64,000 nt of DNA from Candidatus Hoaglandella endobia. Lineage in GTDB: Bacteria > Pseudomonadota > Gammaproteobacteria > Enterobacterales > Enterobacteriaceae. Of this stretch, positions 1-10,682 are shown piece by piece; position 1 is the stretch's first letter, and every line of letters begins with the position of its first letter. Where the stretch lies: NCBI RefSeq assembly GCF_900044015.1, contig NZ_LN999835.1, positions 336,365-400,364 on the forward strand, given 5' to 3'. Under the pieces are notes generated by a model. The model worked only from the letters and a program-made list of their open reading frames with translations. It did not search any database and was not told the origin of the DNA. A program made the position numbers and the translations under genes.

Positions 1-1079
1 AGCCGAAATATCTTAACTCGCCGGAAACTGAGATTTTCCATAAGGGTCGCCAGCTCTACGGGCTATACGAAGCTCAACAGCAGCACTCAAAATTATCTAG
101 GCTGCTAGTAGTTGAAGGTTATATGGACGTTGTAGCCCTGGCACAATTTGGCATTGATTATGCGGTGGCATCGCTGGGCACCTCAACCACTGCTGATCAT
201 ATACAATTTATTTACCGCGTTACCGATCGTATAATTTGCTGCTATGATGGCGATCGTGCAGGGCGCGAAGCAGCTTGGCGAACTCTGGAAAACGCGCTGC
301 TTTACATGACAGACGGTCGGCAGTTGCATTTTATGTTTTTGCCAGAGGGGGAAGATCCCGATATATTAGTGCGTAAAATCGGTAAAAAAGAGTTTGAACA
401 GCGTATTGAACGAGCGCAGCCGCTGTCAACGTTTTTATTTGAAACGCTGATGCCGAAGGTCGATTTAAGCAGCCCAGATGGGCGCGCCAAGCTAAGTGCG
501 CTGGCGCTACCGCTGATAGATCGGGTGCCTGGAGAGACGTTACGCCTTTATCTACGTCAGCAATTAGGGATGAAACTTGGCATCCTCGACGACTCTCAAC
601 TGGAGAAACTGCTGCCAAAGGCGACGATGAAGGCAAATATTTCACCTTTACCACAGATCAAACGCACAACTATGCGTATCCTGATAGGATTACTGATTCA
701 ATACCCGTGGCTGTCCGCCTTTGTACCACCGATGTTGCAGGGTCTGGAGCAGGCAAACCTTCCTGGCGTACCGCTGTTTATTGAATTAGTGCAGGCCTGC
801 CAGGCCCAGCCCGGTTTAACTACCGGCCAACTACTGGAGTATTACCGTGAGAATAAATCTCACCTCCAGCTTGAAACTCTAGCAACCTGGAACCACATGA
901 TTGTTGATGAGATGATCAAACCAATGTTTATTGATGCCCTGGCAAGCCTTTACGACTCCTTACTTGAGCATCGCCAGGAAGGGCTTATTGCCCGCGATCG
1001 GACCCATGGATTGACGACTGCAGAGCGTCAAGAGCTTTGGTCGTTAAATCAAGCTTTAGCGAAAAAATCTACTAAATGA
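1..1079 (+). CDS. dnaG: DNA primase DnaG, C-terminal part (5' end outside window)
   Basis: DnaG makes the RNA primers for Okazaki fragments. The reading frame is open from base 3, before the first in-frame ATG at 123, and the upstream codons match DnaG (PKYLNSPETEIFHKG), so the gene enters from the left edge. About 358 codons are present, starting within the TOPRIM catalytic core: VVEGYMDVVAL carries the catalytic Glu and CYDGDRAGREAA the metal-binding Asp pair. The rest is the helicase-binding C-terminal domain ending ALAKKSTK. It is followed by rpoD as in the enterobacterial rpsU-dnaG-rpoD operon. No frameshift is seen. The identification is secure; only the 5' part is missing. Confidence 0.97.
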   Translation, partial: PKYLNSPETEIFHKGRQLYGLYEAQQQHSKLSRLLVVEGYMDVVALAQFGIDYAVASLGTSTTADHIQFIYRVTDRIICCYDGDRAGREAAWRTLENALLYMTDGRQLHFMFLPEGEDPDILVRKIGKKEFEQRIERAQPLSTFLFETLMPKVDLSSPDGRAKLSALALPLIDRVPGETLRLYLRQQLGMKLGILDDSQLEKLLPKATMKANISPLPQIKRTTMRILIGLLIQYPWLSAFVPPMLQGLEQANLPGVPLFIELVQACQAQPGLTTGQLLEYYRENKSHLQLETLATWNHMIVDEMIKPMFIDALASLYDSLLEHRQEGLIARDRTHGLTTAERQELWSLNQALAKKSTK

Positions 1080-1173
1080 CAAGGATTAAAGGCTCTGCGC
1101 AATGTGCAACAGTCCAATCTATTGGGTACTCTAACCAACACCGAATATTCTTCTGAAGTGTGGATACTGTCTT

Positions 1174-3021
1174 ATGGAGCAAAACTCGCAGTCACAGCTT
1201 AAGCTACTTATAACACGTGGTAAGGAGCAAGGCTATTTAACCTTTGCTGAGGTAAATGACCATCTGCCAGATGATATCGTCGACTCTGATCAGGTAGACG
1301 ATATAATCCAGATGATAAATGACATGGGTATCCAGGTGATGGAAGAAGCACCGGATGCCGATGATCTACTGCTAGCCGAAACCACTGCCGATGCAGACGA
1401 AGATGCTGCAGAAGCAGCCGTGCAGGTCCTGTCCAGTGTGGAAGCTGAAATTGGACGTACTACTGATCCAGTACGCATGTATATGCGAGAGATGGGCACT
1501 GTAGAGCTTCTTACCCGCGAAGGAGAAATTGATATTGCTAAACGTATCGAAGATGGTATCAACCAAGTGCAATGCTCGGTCGCTGAGTATCCTGAAGCTA
1601 TTACCTATTTATTGGAGCAGTACGACCGCGTCGAGTCTGGCGAGGCGCGTCTTTCCGACCTAATCACCGGATTTGTCGACCCTAATGCGGAAGAAGACAT
1701 TGTTTCTACTGTGCTCAACATTGGAGCAGAACTTGCCGCTGAAAAAATAGATGATAATAATGAAGATGATGAAGAGGATGGCGTTGAGGATAGTTCAGAT
1801 GACGATAACAGCATCGATCCTAAGCTAGCGCGCCAGAAATTCGTTGAATTACGTGAGCAGTACGAAATTACCCGCAACGTCATCAAAACTAACGGCCGTA
1901 GTCACGCTAAATCTGCTCACGAGATTAAGAATCTTTCTGATGTGTTCAAACAATTTCGCCTAGTGCCGAAACAGTTCGATTATTTAGTAAATAATATGCG
2001 TGCAATAATGAATCTTATACGTACTCAGGAACGTTTGATCATGAAGCTGTGTGTGGAAATCAGTAAAATGCCAAAAAAAAACTTTATCACGCTGTTTGCT
2101 GGTAATGAAACGAGTGAAAGCTGGTTTAATACCGCGCTGAATATGGCCAAGCCGTGGTCGGAAAAACTACACGAGGTAGATGAAGATGTGCATCGTAGCC
2201 TGCAAAATCTGTGTCAGATTGAAGAAGAAACCGGTCTAACCATAGAGCAGGTAAAAGATATCAATCGTCGTATGTCCATAGGAGAAGCCAAAGCTCGGCG
2301 CGCCAAAAAAGAGATGGTAGAAGCTAACTTACGTTTAGTTATCTCTATTGCTAAAAAATATACTAACCGTGGCCTACAGTTTCTCGATTTGATCCAAGAG
2401 GGCAATATTGGCCTGATGAAGGCAGTGGATAAATTTGAATATCGTCGTGGCTATAAGTTTTCCACCTATGCTACTTGGTGGATCCGCCAAGCCATTACCC
2501 GCTCTATCGCTGATCAGGCACGTACCATCCGAATTCCGGTACATATGATTGAGACAATTAACAAACTTAACCGTATTTCTCGTCAGATATTACAGGAAAT
2601 AGGGCGAGAGCCAACGCCGGAAGAATTAGCGGAACGCATGCTGATGCCAGAAGATAAAATCAGAAAAGTATTAAAAATAGCTAAAGAACCTATCTCAATG
2701 GAAAACCCCATCGGGGACGATGAAGATTCCCATCTAGGGGATTTTATCGAAGATACTACCCTCGAACTGCCGATAGATTCAGCCACCTCGGAAAGCCTGC
2801 GTTCAGCGACTCATGATGTCCTGGCCGGACTTACTGCGCGTGAAGCCAAGGTTCTGCGTATGCGGTTCGGTATCGATATGAATACTGACCATACTCTGGA
2901 AGAGGTTGGTAAGCAGTTCGATGTTACCCGCGAACGTATCCGTCAGATAGAAGCGAAAGCGCTGCGTAAGCTTCGCCATCCCAGTCGGGCGGAAGTTCTG
3001 CGTAGCTTTCTAGATGATTGA
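1174..3021 (+). CDS. rpoD: RNA polymerase sigma factor RpoD (sigma70)
   Basis: This is the primary sigma factor that directs core RNA polymerase to housekeeping promoters. It has 615 residues, against 613 in E. coli. Region 1.1 lies at the N terminus, followed by region 1.2 ([16 protein letters not shown]), an acidic non-conserved region near residues 190-215, region 2 ([13 protein letters not shown], -10 recognition), region 3, and region 4 with the helix-turn-helix [18 protein letters not shown] that reads the -35. All regions are intact, so normal -35/-10 promoters are expected in this genome. It lies 94 bp after dnaG on the same strand. A run of nine A's at 2073-2081 is a potential slippage site inside the gene. 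Confidence 0.98.
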   Translation: MEQNSQSQLKLLITRGKEQGYLTFAEVNDHLPDDIVDSDQVDDIIQMINDMGIQVMEEAPDADDLLLAETTADADEDAAEAAVQVLSSVEAEIGRTTDPVRMYMREMGTVELLTREGEIDIAKRIEDGINQVQCSVAEYPEAITYLLEQYDRVESGEARLSDLITGFVDPNAEEDIVSTVLNIGAELAAEKIDDNNEDDEEDGVEDSSDDDNSIDPKLARQKFVELREQYEITRNVIKTNGRSHAKSAHEIKNLSDVFKQFRLVPKQFDYLVNNMRAIMNLIRTQERLIMKLCVEISKMPKKNFITLFAGNETSESWFNTALNMAKPWSEKLHEVDEDVHRSLQNLCQIEEETGLTIEQVKDINRRMSIGEAKARRAKKEMVEANLRLVISIAKKYTNRGLQFLDLIQEGNIGLMKAVDKFEYRRGYKFSTYATWWIRQAITRSIADQARTIRIPVHMIETINKLNRISRQILQEIGREPTPEELAERMLMPEDKIRKVLKIAKEPISMENPIGDDEDSHLGDFIEDTTLELPIDSATSESLRSATHDVLAGLTAREAKVLRMRFGIDMNTDHTLEEVGKQFDVTRERIRQIEAKALRKLRHPSRAEVLRSFLDD

Positions 3022-3135
3022 TGATTAATGCACCATGCACATGGTTATCAGCTTGTTAATAGCAACCCAAACTCAGCTGCGAAAACTGTAACTAATTTCA
3101 AATTTATAAGCATATTTTTTTGAACAAAAAAATTA

Positions 3136-3164
3136 TTGCTGAAGTTATTAAAATATACTAATCT
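3136..3164 (+). promoter_or_regulatory. Candidate sigma70 promoter for ileX tRNA
   Basis: TTGCTG (3136-3141), a 17-bp spacer and TATCT-like TAATCT (3159-3164) lie 13 bp before the tRNA. The spacing is ideal and the hexamers are moderate. This is inferred from sequence alone; the surrounding DNA is AT-rich, so chance matches are possible. Confidence 0.4.
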
Positions 3165-3177
3165 AAGCTAGTATTTT

Positions 3178-3250
3178 GGCCCCTTAGCTCAGTGGTTAGA
3201 GCAGGCGACTCATAATCGCTTGGTCGCTGGTTCAAGTCCAGCAGGGGCCA
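3178..3250 (+). tRNA. ileX: tRNA-Ile(CAU), ileX type, without encoded CCA
   Basis: A full cloverleaf is visible with acceptor strands GGCCCCT/AGGGGCC and anticodon CAT. The body matches the E. coli ileX tRNA essentially base for base, so this is the minor isoleucine tRNA whose C34 is modified to lysidine by TilS to read AUA. It is not an elongator or initiator Met tRNA. The discriminator A at 3250 is followed by CTA rather than CCA, so the 3' terminus must be added by a nucleotidyltransferase. In E. coli ileX also lies downstream of rpoD. Confidence 0.93.
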
Positions 3251-3411
3251 CTATTTTTATTAACTCTCTTCTATCTCTCTAGAGTTAGAACTGGAAGCAT
3301 CGCTTGTTCAAAACTTTCACCAAGCAATCTAATAATAGATGATGATTTTTTGCTGCCGACTATTGCTTGGCCAGCAGCAGCCTTACATATAATTTTTTAT
3401 TTTAAGTTATT

Positions 3412-4632
<1,221 letters not shown>

Positions 4633-4696
4633 TCACACCACATCAACTAGGCAATATGCCTACTGACTTTATTTTCTGACAGACAAAGATAGTAAG

Positions 4697-4772
4697 TGGT
4701 GCTGATAGGCAGATTCGAACTGCCGACCTCACCCTTACCAAGGGTGTGCTCTACCAGCTGAGCTATACCAGC
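4697..4772 (-). tRNA. thrT: tRNA-Thr(GGU)
   Basis: This is a 76-nt cloverleaf including an encoded CCA (4697-4699), with anticodon GGT in CTTGGTAAG and acceptor GCTGGTA/TATCAGC. It is the last tRNA before tufB in the thrU-tyrU-glyT-thrT-tufB transcription unit. Confidence 0.96.
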
Positions 4773-4785
4773 ATAACCAGCATAT

Positions 4786-4860
4786 TGGAGCGGGCAGTGG
4801 GAATCGAACCCACATCATCAGCTTGGAAGGCTGAGGTAATAACCGTTATACAATGCCCGC
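4786..4860 (-). tRNA. glyT: tRNA-Gly(UCC)
   Basis: This is a 75-nt cloverleaf with anticodon TCC (CCTTCCAAG), acceptor GCGGGCA/TGCCCGC and an encoded terminal CCA. It is the third tRNA of the tufB operon and very close to E. coli glyT. Confidence 0.96.
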
Positions 4861-4965
4861 ATATTAGAACCCAGCTATCTAATGTTTCCGTAGCTTATAA
4901 AATAAAGCTTATCTTACTTATATTGATTATTGGTTAATGTTGCACATCATTATTTGATGTAAATT

Positions 4966-5050
4966 TGGTGGTGGGGGAAGGATTCGAACCTTCGAAGTCT
5001 ATGACGGCAGATTTACAGTCTGCTCCCTTTAGCCGCTCGGGAACCCCACC
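4966..5050 (-). tRNA. tyrU: tRNA-Tyr(GUA)
   Basis: This is an 85-nt class II tRNA with a long variable arm, anticodon GTA (CTGTAAATC), acceptor GGTGGGG/CCCCACC and an encoded CCA. It is the second tRNA of the tufB operon and almost identical to E. coli tyrU. Confidence 0.96.
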
Positions 5051-5058
5051 AATTTTTT

Positions 5059-5134
5059 TGGTGCCAGCAGAAGGAGTCGAACCCTCGACCTACTGATTAC
5101 AAATCAGTTGCTCTACCAACTAAGCTATGCTGGC
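5059..5134 (-). tRNA. thrU: tRNA-Thr(UGU)
   Basis: This is a 76-nt cloverleaf with anticodon TGT (ATTTGTAAT), acceptor GCCAGCA/TGCTGGC and an encoded CCA. It is the first gene of the tRNA-tufB operon and lies 14 bp from the promoter's -10 box. Confidence 0.96.
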
Positions 5135-5148
5135 AACAAGTTATGTAC

Positions 5149-5177
5149 ATTTTAGGTAGAGTGGAAGACCTATGCAA
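5149..5177 (-). promoter_or_regulatory. Promoter of the thrU-tyrU-glyT-thrT-tufB operon
   Basis: Read on the minus strand, TTGCAT (5172-5177), a 17-bp spacer and TAAAAT (5149-5154) end 14 bp upstream of the thrU 5' end. The hexamers, spacing and distance fit a sigma70 stable-RNA promoter. Confidence 0.7.
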
Positions 5178-5296
5178 CAAAAAATTTTATAAATTAAATT
5201 AAACTTAAATTAGCTTATTAAAAGCTAGCGTACCAGTTACCCCGGTAAAAGGCGCTTGAGCATGACGTCGCGCCTAGCAGGCCGGTAGCACAAAGC

Positions 5297-6256
5297 CTAT
5301 AAACTGCGCAATGTTATTTCCCCGCCTAAGTATGCGCTCATCTCGCCTTGTTGCTCCAGCAGCAAAGCGCCATGAGCATCGATGCCGCGTGCAATACCAT
5401 TGATCTCTTGGTTACCTATCAAGAGCTTCACAGGTTGGTTAAATAAATTATCCAGTGCCTGCCAGCGGGAGTCAAACGGGACTAAGCCGTTACACTCGAA
5501 TTGCTGCAACGTCTGACGCAGCTCATCGGTCAACTCGGTGACTAGAGCATTGCGATCGATAGCGATTCCTGCCTCTTGTAGATTAATCCAGCCTTGATTG
5601 ATACTAGTGGGCTCACGCATCATTAGGTTCATTCCTATTCCTATCACGACATGCGCGACATCACCATTCTTCCCGGAAACTTCCACTAAGATACCGGCTA
5701 GTTTGCGATCATCTAGATAAAGATCATTCGGCCATTTGATGCGTACACCCTCTGCTCCTAGACGCTGTAGAACTTCCGCCATCACGATACTTACCATTAG
5801 ACTCAGACCGATAGCCGCATGACCATGTTTAAACCGCCAATAAATGGATAAATATAAATTGTTACCAAATGACGATATCCACTGTCTGCCACGCCGTCCG
5901 CGTCCCTGTGTCTGATATTCGGCTACACAGGCATCGCCTGGTTGCAAGGAGCCGATACGCTCAATTAGATACTGATTAGTTGAATGAATTACCGGTAGAA
6001 CTGTTAGCCGTCCCCCCGGGAGCCGCGTACGGATTGTGGCCTCATCCAACAATTGCAGTGGCTCGTGCAGATAATAGCCCTTACCGGACACGGTAGAGAC
6101 ATCCACACCCCAGTCGCGTACCGTTTGGACATGTTGATGAATGGCGAAGTCGCTTATCCCCAGCGTCTCTTTAACCTGTTGGTTTGAATGAAATTTGCCG
6201 TCAGACAATAAGCTAATAAGCTTCAGGAGGATACTGATGTTTTTGATGTCTTTCAT
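5297..6256 (-). CDS. birA: Biotin-protein ligase / biotin operon repressor BirA
   Basis: BirA activates biotin to biotinyl-5'-AMP and transfers it to AccB; in E. coli it also represses the bio operon. The protein has 319 residues, full length for the bifunctional form. An N-terminal winged helix-turn-helix (residues about 15-60, SNQQVKETLGISDFAIHQHV) precedes the catalytic domain with the biotinyl-AMP motif GRGRRGR and the KWPND segment. Its start overlaps the murB stop by 4 bp (ATGA), so the two are translationally coupled. In E. coli the convergent coaA follows birA, but here only 162 bp separate it from thrU. Retention of the DNA-binding domain is notable because no bio operon is in view. 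Confidence 0.96.
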   Translation of the reverse strand: MKDIKNISILLKLISLLSDGKFHSNQQVKETLGISDFAIHQHVQTVRDWGVDVSTVSGKGYYLHEPLQLLDEATIRTRLPGGRLTVLPVIHSTNQYLIERIGSLQPGDACVAEYQTQGRGRRGRQWISSFGNNLYLSIYWRFKHGHAAIGLSLMVSIVMAEVLQRLGAEGVRIKWPNDLYLDDRKLAGILVEVSGKNGDVAHVVIGIGMNLMMREPTSINQGWINLQEAGIAIDRNALVTELTDELRQTLQQFECNGLVPFDSRWQALDNLFNQPVKLLIGNQEINGIARGIDAHGALLLEQQGEMSAYLGGEITLRSL

Positions 6257-7305
6257 GCTATAACTCTCAGCGCATCCACCTCTCCCTTGGCCCCAATAAA
6301 ACGCACCTCTGGTTCCAACCAGAGGTCAAAGCGCTGCGCGACCTGTTGGCGAACGTGGCGTGCCAGAGCGACGATATCCCAGCCAGTGGCATTATAGGCA
6401 TTAACCAAAACCAGTGCTTGTTTATCATGTACAGCCGTCCCACCAAGCCGATAGCCTTTTAGTTTACAGCGCTCGATTAGCCAGCCTGCTGCTAACTTTA
6501 CCCTACTGTTCGGCTGGAAATAATAGGGGGCGTCTGGATAACGTTGCAGCAGTTTTTCTGCTCCCTGTGCGTCAATTATAGGGTTTTTAAAAAAACTACC
6601 GGCATTACCGGCTAACGCTGGATCAGGCAGTTTACTGCAGCGCATCGCACATATTGCAGTGTAAATCTGACGGGGAGTAACATTACCGATATTAAGTAGG
6701 GTTAAGTCTCCATAATCTAGGACTGGTCTCCAGGCCTTGGCGAGCCGCAGACCAACTGCAACAATCACGTTGTGTTCACGTAAATCGTGTTTAAAAATAC
6801 TATCACGGTAGTTAAATTCACATTCGTTCGAGCTCAGGCGACGTTTAACTCCGGTTTTGAGCTGTATTATATCAACATATTCACATAACTGCGCCAACTC
6901 AACGCCATAGGCACCGATATTTTGAATCGGTGCAGAGCCTACACAACCAGGAATCATGGCCAGGTTTTCTAACCCGGTTATTTGATAATCCAGACAAGTA
7001 GTTACCAAATCATGCCATACCTCGCCGGCGCCAACATGCAAGTACCAAGCATCGGCGTTCTCGCGAATCATGATACCCGCTATTCGGTTAAGCAACACGG
7101 TACCGTCATAATCTTCTAAAAACAGCACATTGCTTCCGCTACCCAGAACTAACGCTGGCATATTATTCTCCGTAGCTCTACGCCATAGCGTTACTAGTTC
7201 CTTTTCTGTACGCACCGCTGCCACGCACTGTGCTCGTACATCTATGGCGAAGGTATTTAGAGGCTTTAGCGCTGCCTTATTTATCAACATATCTTCATTT
7301 TTCAT
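6253..7305 (-). CDS. murB: UDP-N-acetylenolpyruvoylglucosamine reductase MurB
   Basis: MurB is the cytoplasmic flavoprotein that reduces UDP-GlcNAc-enolpyruvate to UDP-MurNAc with NADPH, the second committed step of peptidoglycan synthesis. It has 350 residues against 342 in E. coli, and both FAD-binding lobes are present: VLGSGSNVLFLEDY, LAMIPGCVGSAPIQNIGAYG and GNAGSFFKNP with the catalytic Ser. The C terminus EPEVRFIGAKGEV is intact. The start at 7305 is used; an alternative ATG five codons in (7290) is possible because neither has a strong Shine-Dalgarno. It forms a pair with birA. Confidence 0.96.
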   Translation of the reverse strand: MKNEDMLINKAALKPLNTFAIDVRAQCVAAVRTEKELVTLWRRATENNMPALVLGSGSNVLFLEDYDGTVLLNRIAGIMIRENADAWYLHVGAGEVWHDLVTTCLDYQITGLENLAMIPGCVGSAPIQNIGAYGVELAQLCEYVDIIQLKTGVKRRLSSNECEFNYRDSIFKHDLREHNVIVAVGLRLAKAWRPVLDYGDLTLLNIGNVTPRQIYTAICAMRCSKLPDPALAGNAGSFFKNPIIDAQGAEKLLQRYPDAPYYFQPNSRVKLAAGWLIERCKLKGYRLGGTAVHDKQALVLVNAYNATGWDIVALARHVRQQVAQRFDLWLEPEVRFIGAKGEVDALRVIA

Positions 7306-7843
7306 TGAAGAACATTAGTTTGATTGGTCAACATTGCTTAACCTATTGCGGGGTAAAAACAGAGCTAAAATTACTGTCAGATAAACTCATTATTTTATAC
7401 CTAAATTTATTAGGCAATACCTAGCTATTTGGTGAGTATTGGTTTTTACGTTTACGATGAAGTTTACATTAGGAATATTATATCTTTTTTTAATTGCAGC
7501 ATTAAAATGGATCTATACCAAACAAAGCATATCACCAGGCAGTCTTAAGCATAAGACTTAAGATTTCTACTATGGTAAAATTAATTTTATTGTACTGTTA
7601 ACCTGAACCATATCGATAAAACAATTATTTTAACCTTTTTTAAAAAACTTAAAATTAAATTTTAAAGTTTAAAGTAAAAAATATTTTTATATGCTAAATA
7701 ACATTTATGAATTACGTTAGGTTAATAAATTAATCCTAATTGCTCATGATTAATTGAGTACTCTAAGTTAATTAGACTAAATTAGACTCAATGAGAACAT
7801 TGTTATAATTTTAAAAATTATCAGGACTAGGACTAAGTAAGCT
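7306..7843. other. Divergent murB/prlC spacer, AT-rich, no gene seen
   Basis: This is 538 bp between divergent genes, AT-rich, with short open frames but none resembling a known protein. It contains a small hairpin (GTCTTA/TAAGAC, 7542-7557) and, near the prlC end, a perfect AT inverted repeat close to 7805-7821. In E. coli a ribosomal RNA operon lies near murB; no rRNA sequence is seen here. Confidence 0.6.
7801..7809 (+). promoter_or_regulatory. Extended -10 candidate promoter for prlC
   Basis: TGTTATAAT (TG at 7801-7802, TATAAT at 7804-7809) is a consensus extended -10 located 34 bp before the prlC ATG. No good -35 is present (TTAGAC with 16-bp spacing at best), and I see no heat-shock type sequence. 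Confidence 0.45.
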
Positions 7844-9895
7844 ATGATTAATAATCCGTTACTGAACTCGTATACTTTACCCCCATTTTCCGCTATTTGT
7901 CCTGAACATATTGTGCCAGCGGTACAGGCTGCACTCCAAAATTGCTATAAAACTATCGAGCAGGTAGTAGCACAGCCTAGCCCTTTTACTTGGGACAATC
8001 TTTGCCAGCCGCTAGCTGAAGCTGATGACCGTTTAAACCAGATTTGTTCATTAGTAAGCCATTTGCATGCAGTAAAAAATAGCCAAGCGCTGCGCGAAGC
8101 TTATAAGAACAGCCTGCCGCTATTGTCTGAATATAGTACCTGGTCAGGACAACACAGCGGCCTCTACCAGGCTTATCGTAATTTACGCGATAACCAGAAT
8201 TACGCCGAATTAAGCTTGGCGCAAAAAAAATCGGTAGATAACATGCTGCGCGATTTTGAATTATCTGGCATCGGTTTGCCAGCAAAGCACCAGCAGCGTT
8301 ACGGGCAAATAGTTGCTCGATTGTCAGAGCTCAGTTCAGACTACAGCAATAACTTGCTGGATGCTTCCATGGGGTGGAATAAATTAGTTACTGATGAACA
8401 AGCACTCGCTGGTATGCCGGAGAGTGCACTTGCTACTGCCCGTGCTCAGGCGCAGGCGTGTGAACAAGAAGGATGGTTACTAACATTAGATATTCCCAGT
8501 TATCTGCCGGTGCTTACTTACTGTGATAACGCCGCACTACGCGAAGAGCTTTATCGTGCGTATAACACACGCGCCTCAGATCAAGGACCGAACGCAGGAA
8601 AATGGGATAACGGCCCTATAATAAGCGCAATTATGGAATTGCGCCATGAATTGGCGCAACTATTGGGTTTTAACAGTTATGCCGATAAGTCGTTAGCCAC
8701 TAAAATGGCGCAAGATCCGCAACAGGTTTTAGCTTTTCTCACCGATCTGACCAAGCGTGCGCGCATACAGGGACAGAAAGAGCTAGCCCAGCTGCGCGCT
8801 TTTGCCCAACGCCATTTCGGTCGGGATAATCTAGATCCCTGGGATCTACTTTACTATAGCGAAAAACAAAAACAGTATCTTTTTTCTATTAATGATGAGC
8901 AATTGCGTCCATATTTTCCTGAGCAACGAGTTTTAAGCGGCCTATTTGAAGTGGTAAAACGTCTCTACGAGATTACCATTCAAGAGTGCAAAGATGTCGA
9001 TACATGGCACCCAGATGTTCGCTTCTTTAACATTGTTAATACGCACAGCGAGCTATGCGGTAGCTTTTACTTAGACTTGTACGCCCGCGACAATAAAATC
9101 GGTGGTGCTTGGATGGATGACTGCGTTAAGATGATGCGCCAAGGCGATGGCAAGCTGCAAAAACCAGTGGCCTATATTACCTGTAACTTCAACCGACCGA
9201 TTAACGATAAACCAGTTCTATTGAACCACAATGAAGTTACTACATTATTTCACGAGTTTGGTCATGGCTTGCACCATATGTTGACTAGTATCGATACCCC
9301 AGGTGTATCTGGGATCAGCGGCGTTCCATGGGATGCGGTCGAACTTCCTAGTCAGTTAATGGAAAACTATTGTTGGCAGCATGAAGCTCTTACGTTTATC
9401 TCAGGCCATTATGAAACCGGAGAGCCACTGCCTGATAACTTATTGAATAAACTTATAAAAACAAAAAATTATCAGGCGGCGTTGTTTATATTGCGTCAGT
9501 TGGAGTACGGTCTGTTTGATTTCCTGATACATTATAAATCTTGTTCTGTTCATGGCACGCGAGTACTAGAAACCCTAGCGGAGGTGAAAGAACAGGTGGC
9601 ATTAGTTCCGATCGTGCCTTGGGAGCGCTTCCCTAATACCTTTAGCCATATTTTTTCTGGAGGGTATGCAGCAGGCTACTATAGCTATCTGTGGGCAGAC
9701 GTGCTTGCAGCAGATGCCTGGTCGCGCTTTGAGGAGGAGGGAATTTTTAATCGCAACACTGGCGAATCATTTTTTGAGCATATTCTTTCACGTGGTGGTT
9801 CAGAAGAACCAATGGTGTTGTTTAAACGTTTTCGCGGGCGTGAGCCGCAACTAGAAGCTATGTTGCGCCATTACGGCATTAATAAATCATGTTAA
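7844..9895 (+). CDS. prlC: Oligopeptidase A (M3 metallopeptidase)
   Basis: PrlC is a cytoplasmic zinc oligopeptidase that degrades short peptides, including cleaved signal peptides. It has 683 residues against 680 in E. coli. The zinc motif [13 protein letters not shown] (HExxH) is at about residues 467-479, with the downstream metal-ligand Glu region [11 protein letters not shown]. The rest is the all-helical M3 fold, full length. The stop overlaps the rsmJ start by 7 bp, the same prlC-rsmJ pairing as in E. coli. A run of eight A's at 8223-8230 is a possible slippage tract. The family assignment is secure. Confidence 0.96.
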   Translation: MINNPLLNSYTLPPFSAICPEHIVPAVQAALQNCYKTIEQVVAQPSPFTWDNLCQPLAEADDRLNQICSLVSHLHAVKNSQALREAYKNSLPLLSEYSTWSGQHSGLYQAYRNLRDNQNYAELSLAQKKSVDNMLRDFELSGIGLPAKHQQRYGQIVARLSELSSDYSNNLLDASMGWNKLVTDEQALAGMPESALATARAQAQACEQEGWLLTLDIPSYLPVLTYCDNAALREELYRAYNTRASDQGPNAGKWDNGPIISAIMELRHELAQLLGFNSYADKSLATKMAQDPQQVLAFLTDLTKRARIQGQKELAQLRAFAQRHFGRDNLDPWDLLYYSEKQKQYLFSINDEQLRPYFPEQRVLSGLFEVVKRLYEITIQECKDVDTWHPDVRFFNIVNTHSELCGSFYLDLYARDNKIGGAWMDDCVKMMRQGDGKLQKPVAYITCNFNRPINDKPVLLNHNEVTTLFHEFGHGLHHMLTSIDTPGVSGISGVPWDAVELPSQLMENYCWQHEALTFISGHYETGEPLPDNLLNKLIKTKNYQAALFILRQLEYGLFDFLIHYKSCSVHGTRVLETLAEVKEQVALVPIVPWERFPNTFSHIFSGGYAAGYYSYLWADVLAADAWSRFEEEGIFNRNTGESFFEHILSRGGSEEPMVLFKRFRGREPQLEAMLRHYGINKSC

Positions 9896-10650
9896 GCGCC
9901 ATTTTTTTAAGTAGTGAAAGTGAAGTTGAGTTCGATAAAACCAAGCTACAAACGCTAGCAGCGCGTTGGGGATTAGTTAATGATTCCCAGGCTAAGATGG
10001 CGCTAGTGATAACGCCAGCTCGGCTGGAGCTACGAAAACTGGACGAGCCGAAGCTGGGCGCTATTTCCGTGGACTTCCTGAGCGGCGCTATGCTGCACCG
10101 CCGTCGCTATGGCGGTGGACGCGGAGAAGCTGTGGCCAAGGCGGTTGGTGTGAAAGGCCAATATTTACCGGATGTGGTCGACGCTACCGCCGGTCTTGGG
10201 CGGGATGCGTTTGTGCTCGCTTGTTTGGGCTGTCGGGTGCGGATGTTTGAACGACATCCGGTAGTGGCTGCACTGCTAGAGGATGGACTGCGGCGCGCCT
10301 ATGCCGATGCCGAGTTTGGCCCTTGGCTACGAAAGCGCCTGATATTACAATATTGCTCAAGTTTAACTGCGCTGGCGCGGCTGATGCCGCGGCCTGACGT
10401 AGTCTACCTGGATTCAATGTTTCCCCCCCGGCAAAAAAGCGCGCTAGTAAAAAAAGAAATGAGAATATTTCAGACGTTGGTAGGAGCAGATTATGACGCC
10501 GATGGTTTGCTGGCACCAGCACGGGCTATAGCGCGGTGCCGGGTAGTTGTAAAACGGCCAAATTGTACCCGCCCTATGGCGGGAGTAGAGGCGCATGCGT
10601 CTATCAATACTAAAAGTCATCGTTTCGATATTTATCAGCCACAAACGTGA
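9889..10650 (+). CDS. rsmJ: 16S rRNA (guanine1516-N2)-methyltransferase RsmJ
   Basis: RsmJ methylates G1516 of 16S rRNA using S-adenosylmethionine. The product has 253 residues, near the E. coli length of 250. The SAM-binding glycine motif [18 protein letters not shown] is intact and the [18 protein letters not shown] segment is highly conserved. The catalytic-region motif that reads LDPMFP in E. coli is LDSMFP here, a Pro-to-Ser change in motif IV. The coding sequence looks richer in G+C than its neighbours. It overlaps prlC by 7 bp and faces pitA convergently. Whether the motif IV change affects activity is unknown. Confidence 0.93.
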   Translation: MLSAIFLSSESEVEFDKTKLQTLAARWGLVNDSQAKMALVITPARLELRKLDEPKLGAISVDFLSGAMLHRRRYGGGRGEAVAKAVGVKGQYLPDVVDATAGLGRDAFVLACLGCRVRMFERHPVVAALLEDGLRRAYADAEFGPWLRKRLILQYCSSLTALARLMPRPDVVYLDSMFPPRQKSALVKKEMRIFQTLVGADYDADGLLAPARAIARCRVVVKRPNCTRPMAGVEAHASINTKSHRFDIYQPQT

Positions 10651-10682
10651 CCTTTATTGTAGTAGTACTACAGTGTAGGTTG

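Noticed and set aside
3178-3250. Reading the CAT-anticodon tRNA as tRNA-Met
   Set aside because: The body matches E. coli ileX rather than metT or metZ; position downstream of rpoD also fits ileX.
3340-3400. GCTGCTG/CGGCAGC inverted repeat after tufB as its terminator
   Set aside because: The stem is interrupted by a large loop and, on the minus strand, is followed by A's rather than T's.
4746-4937. Plus-strand 63-codon open frame across the tRNA cluster
   Set aside because: It lies antisense to thrT and glyT, whose cloverleaf structures fully explain the sequence.
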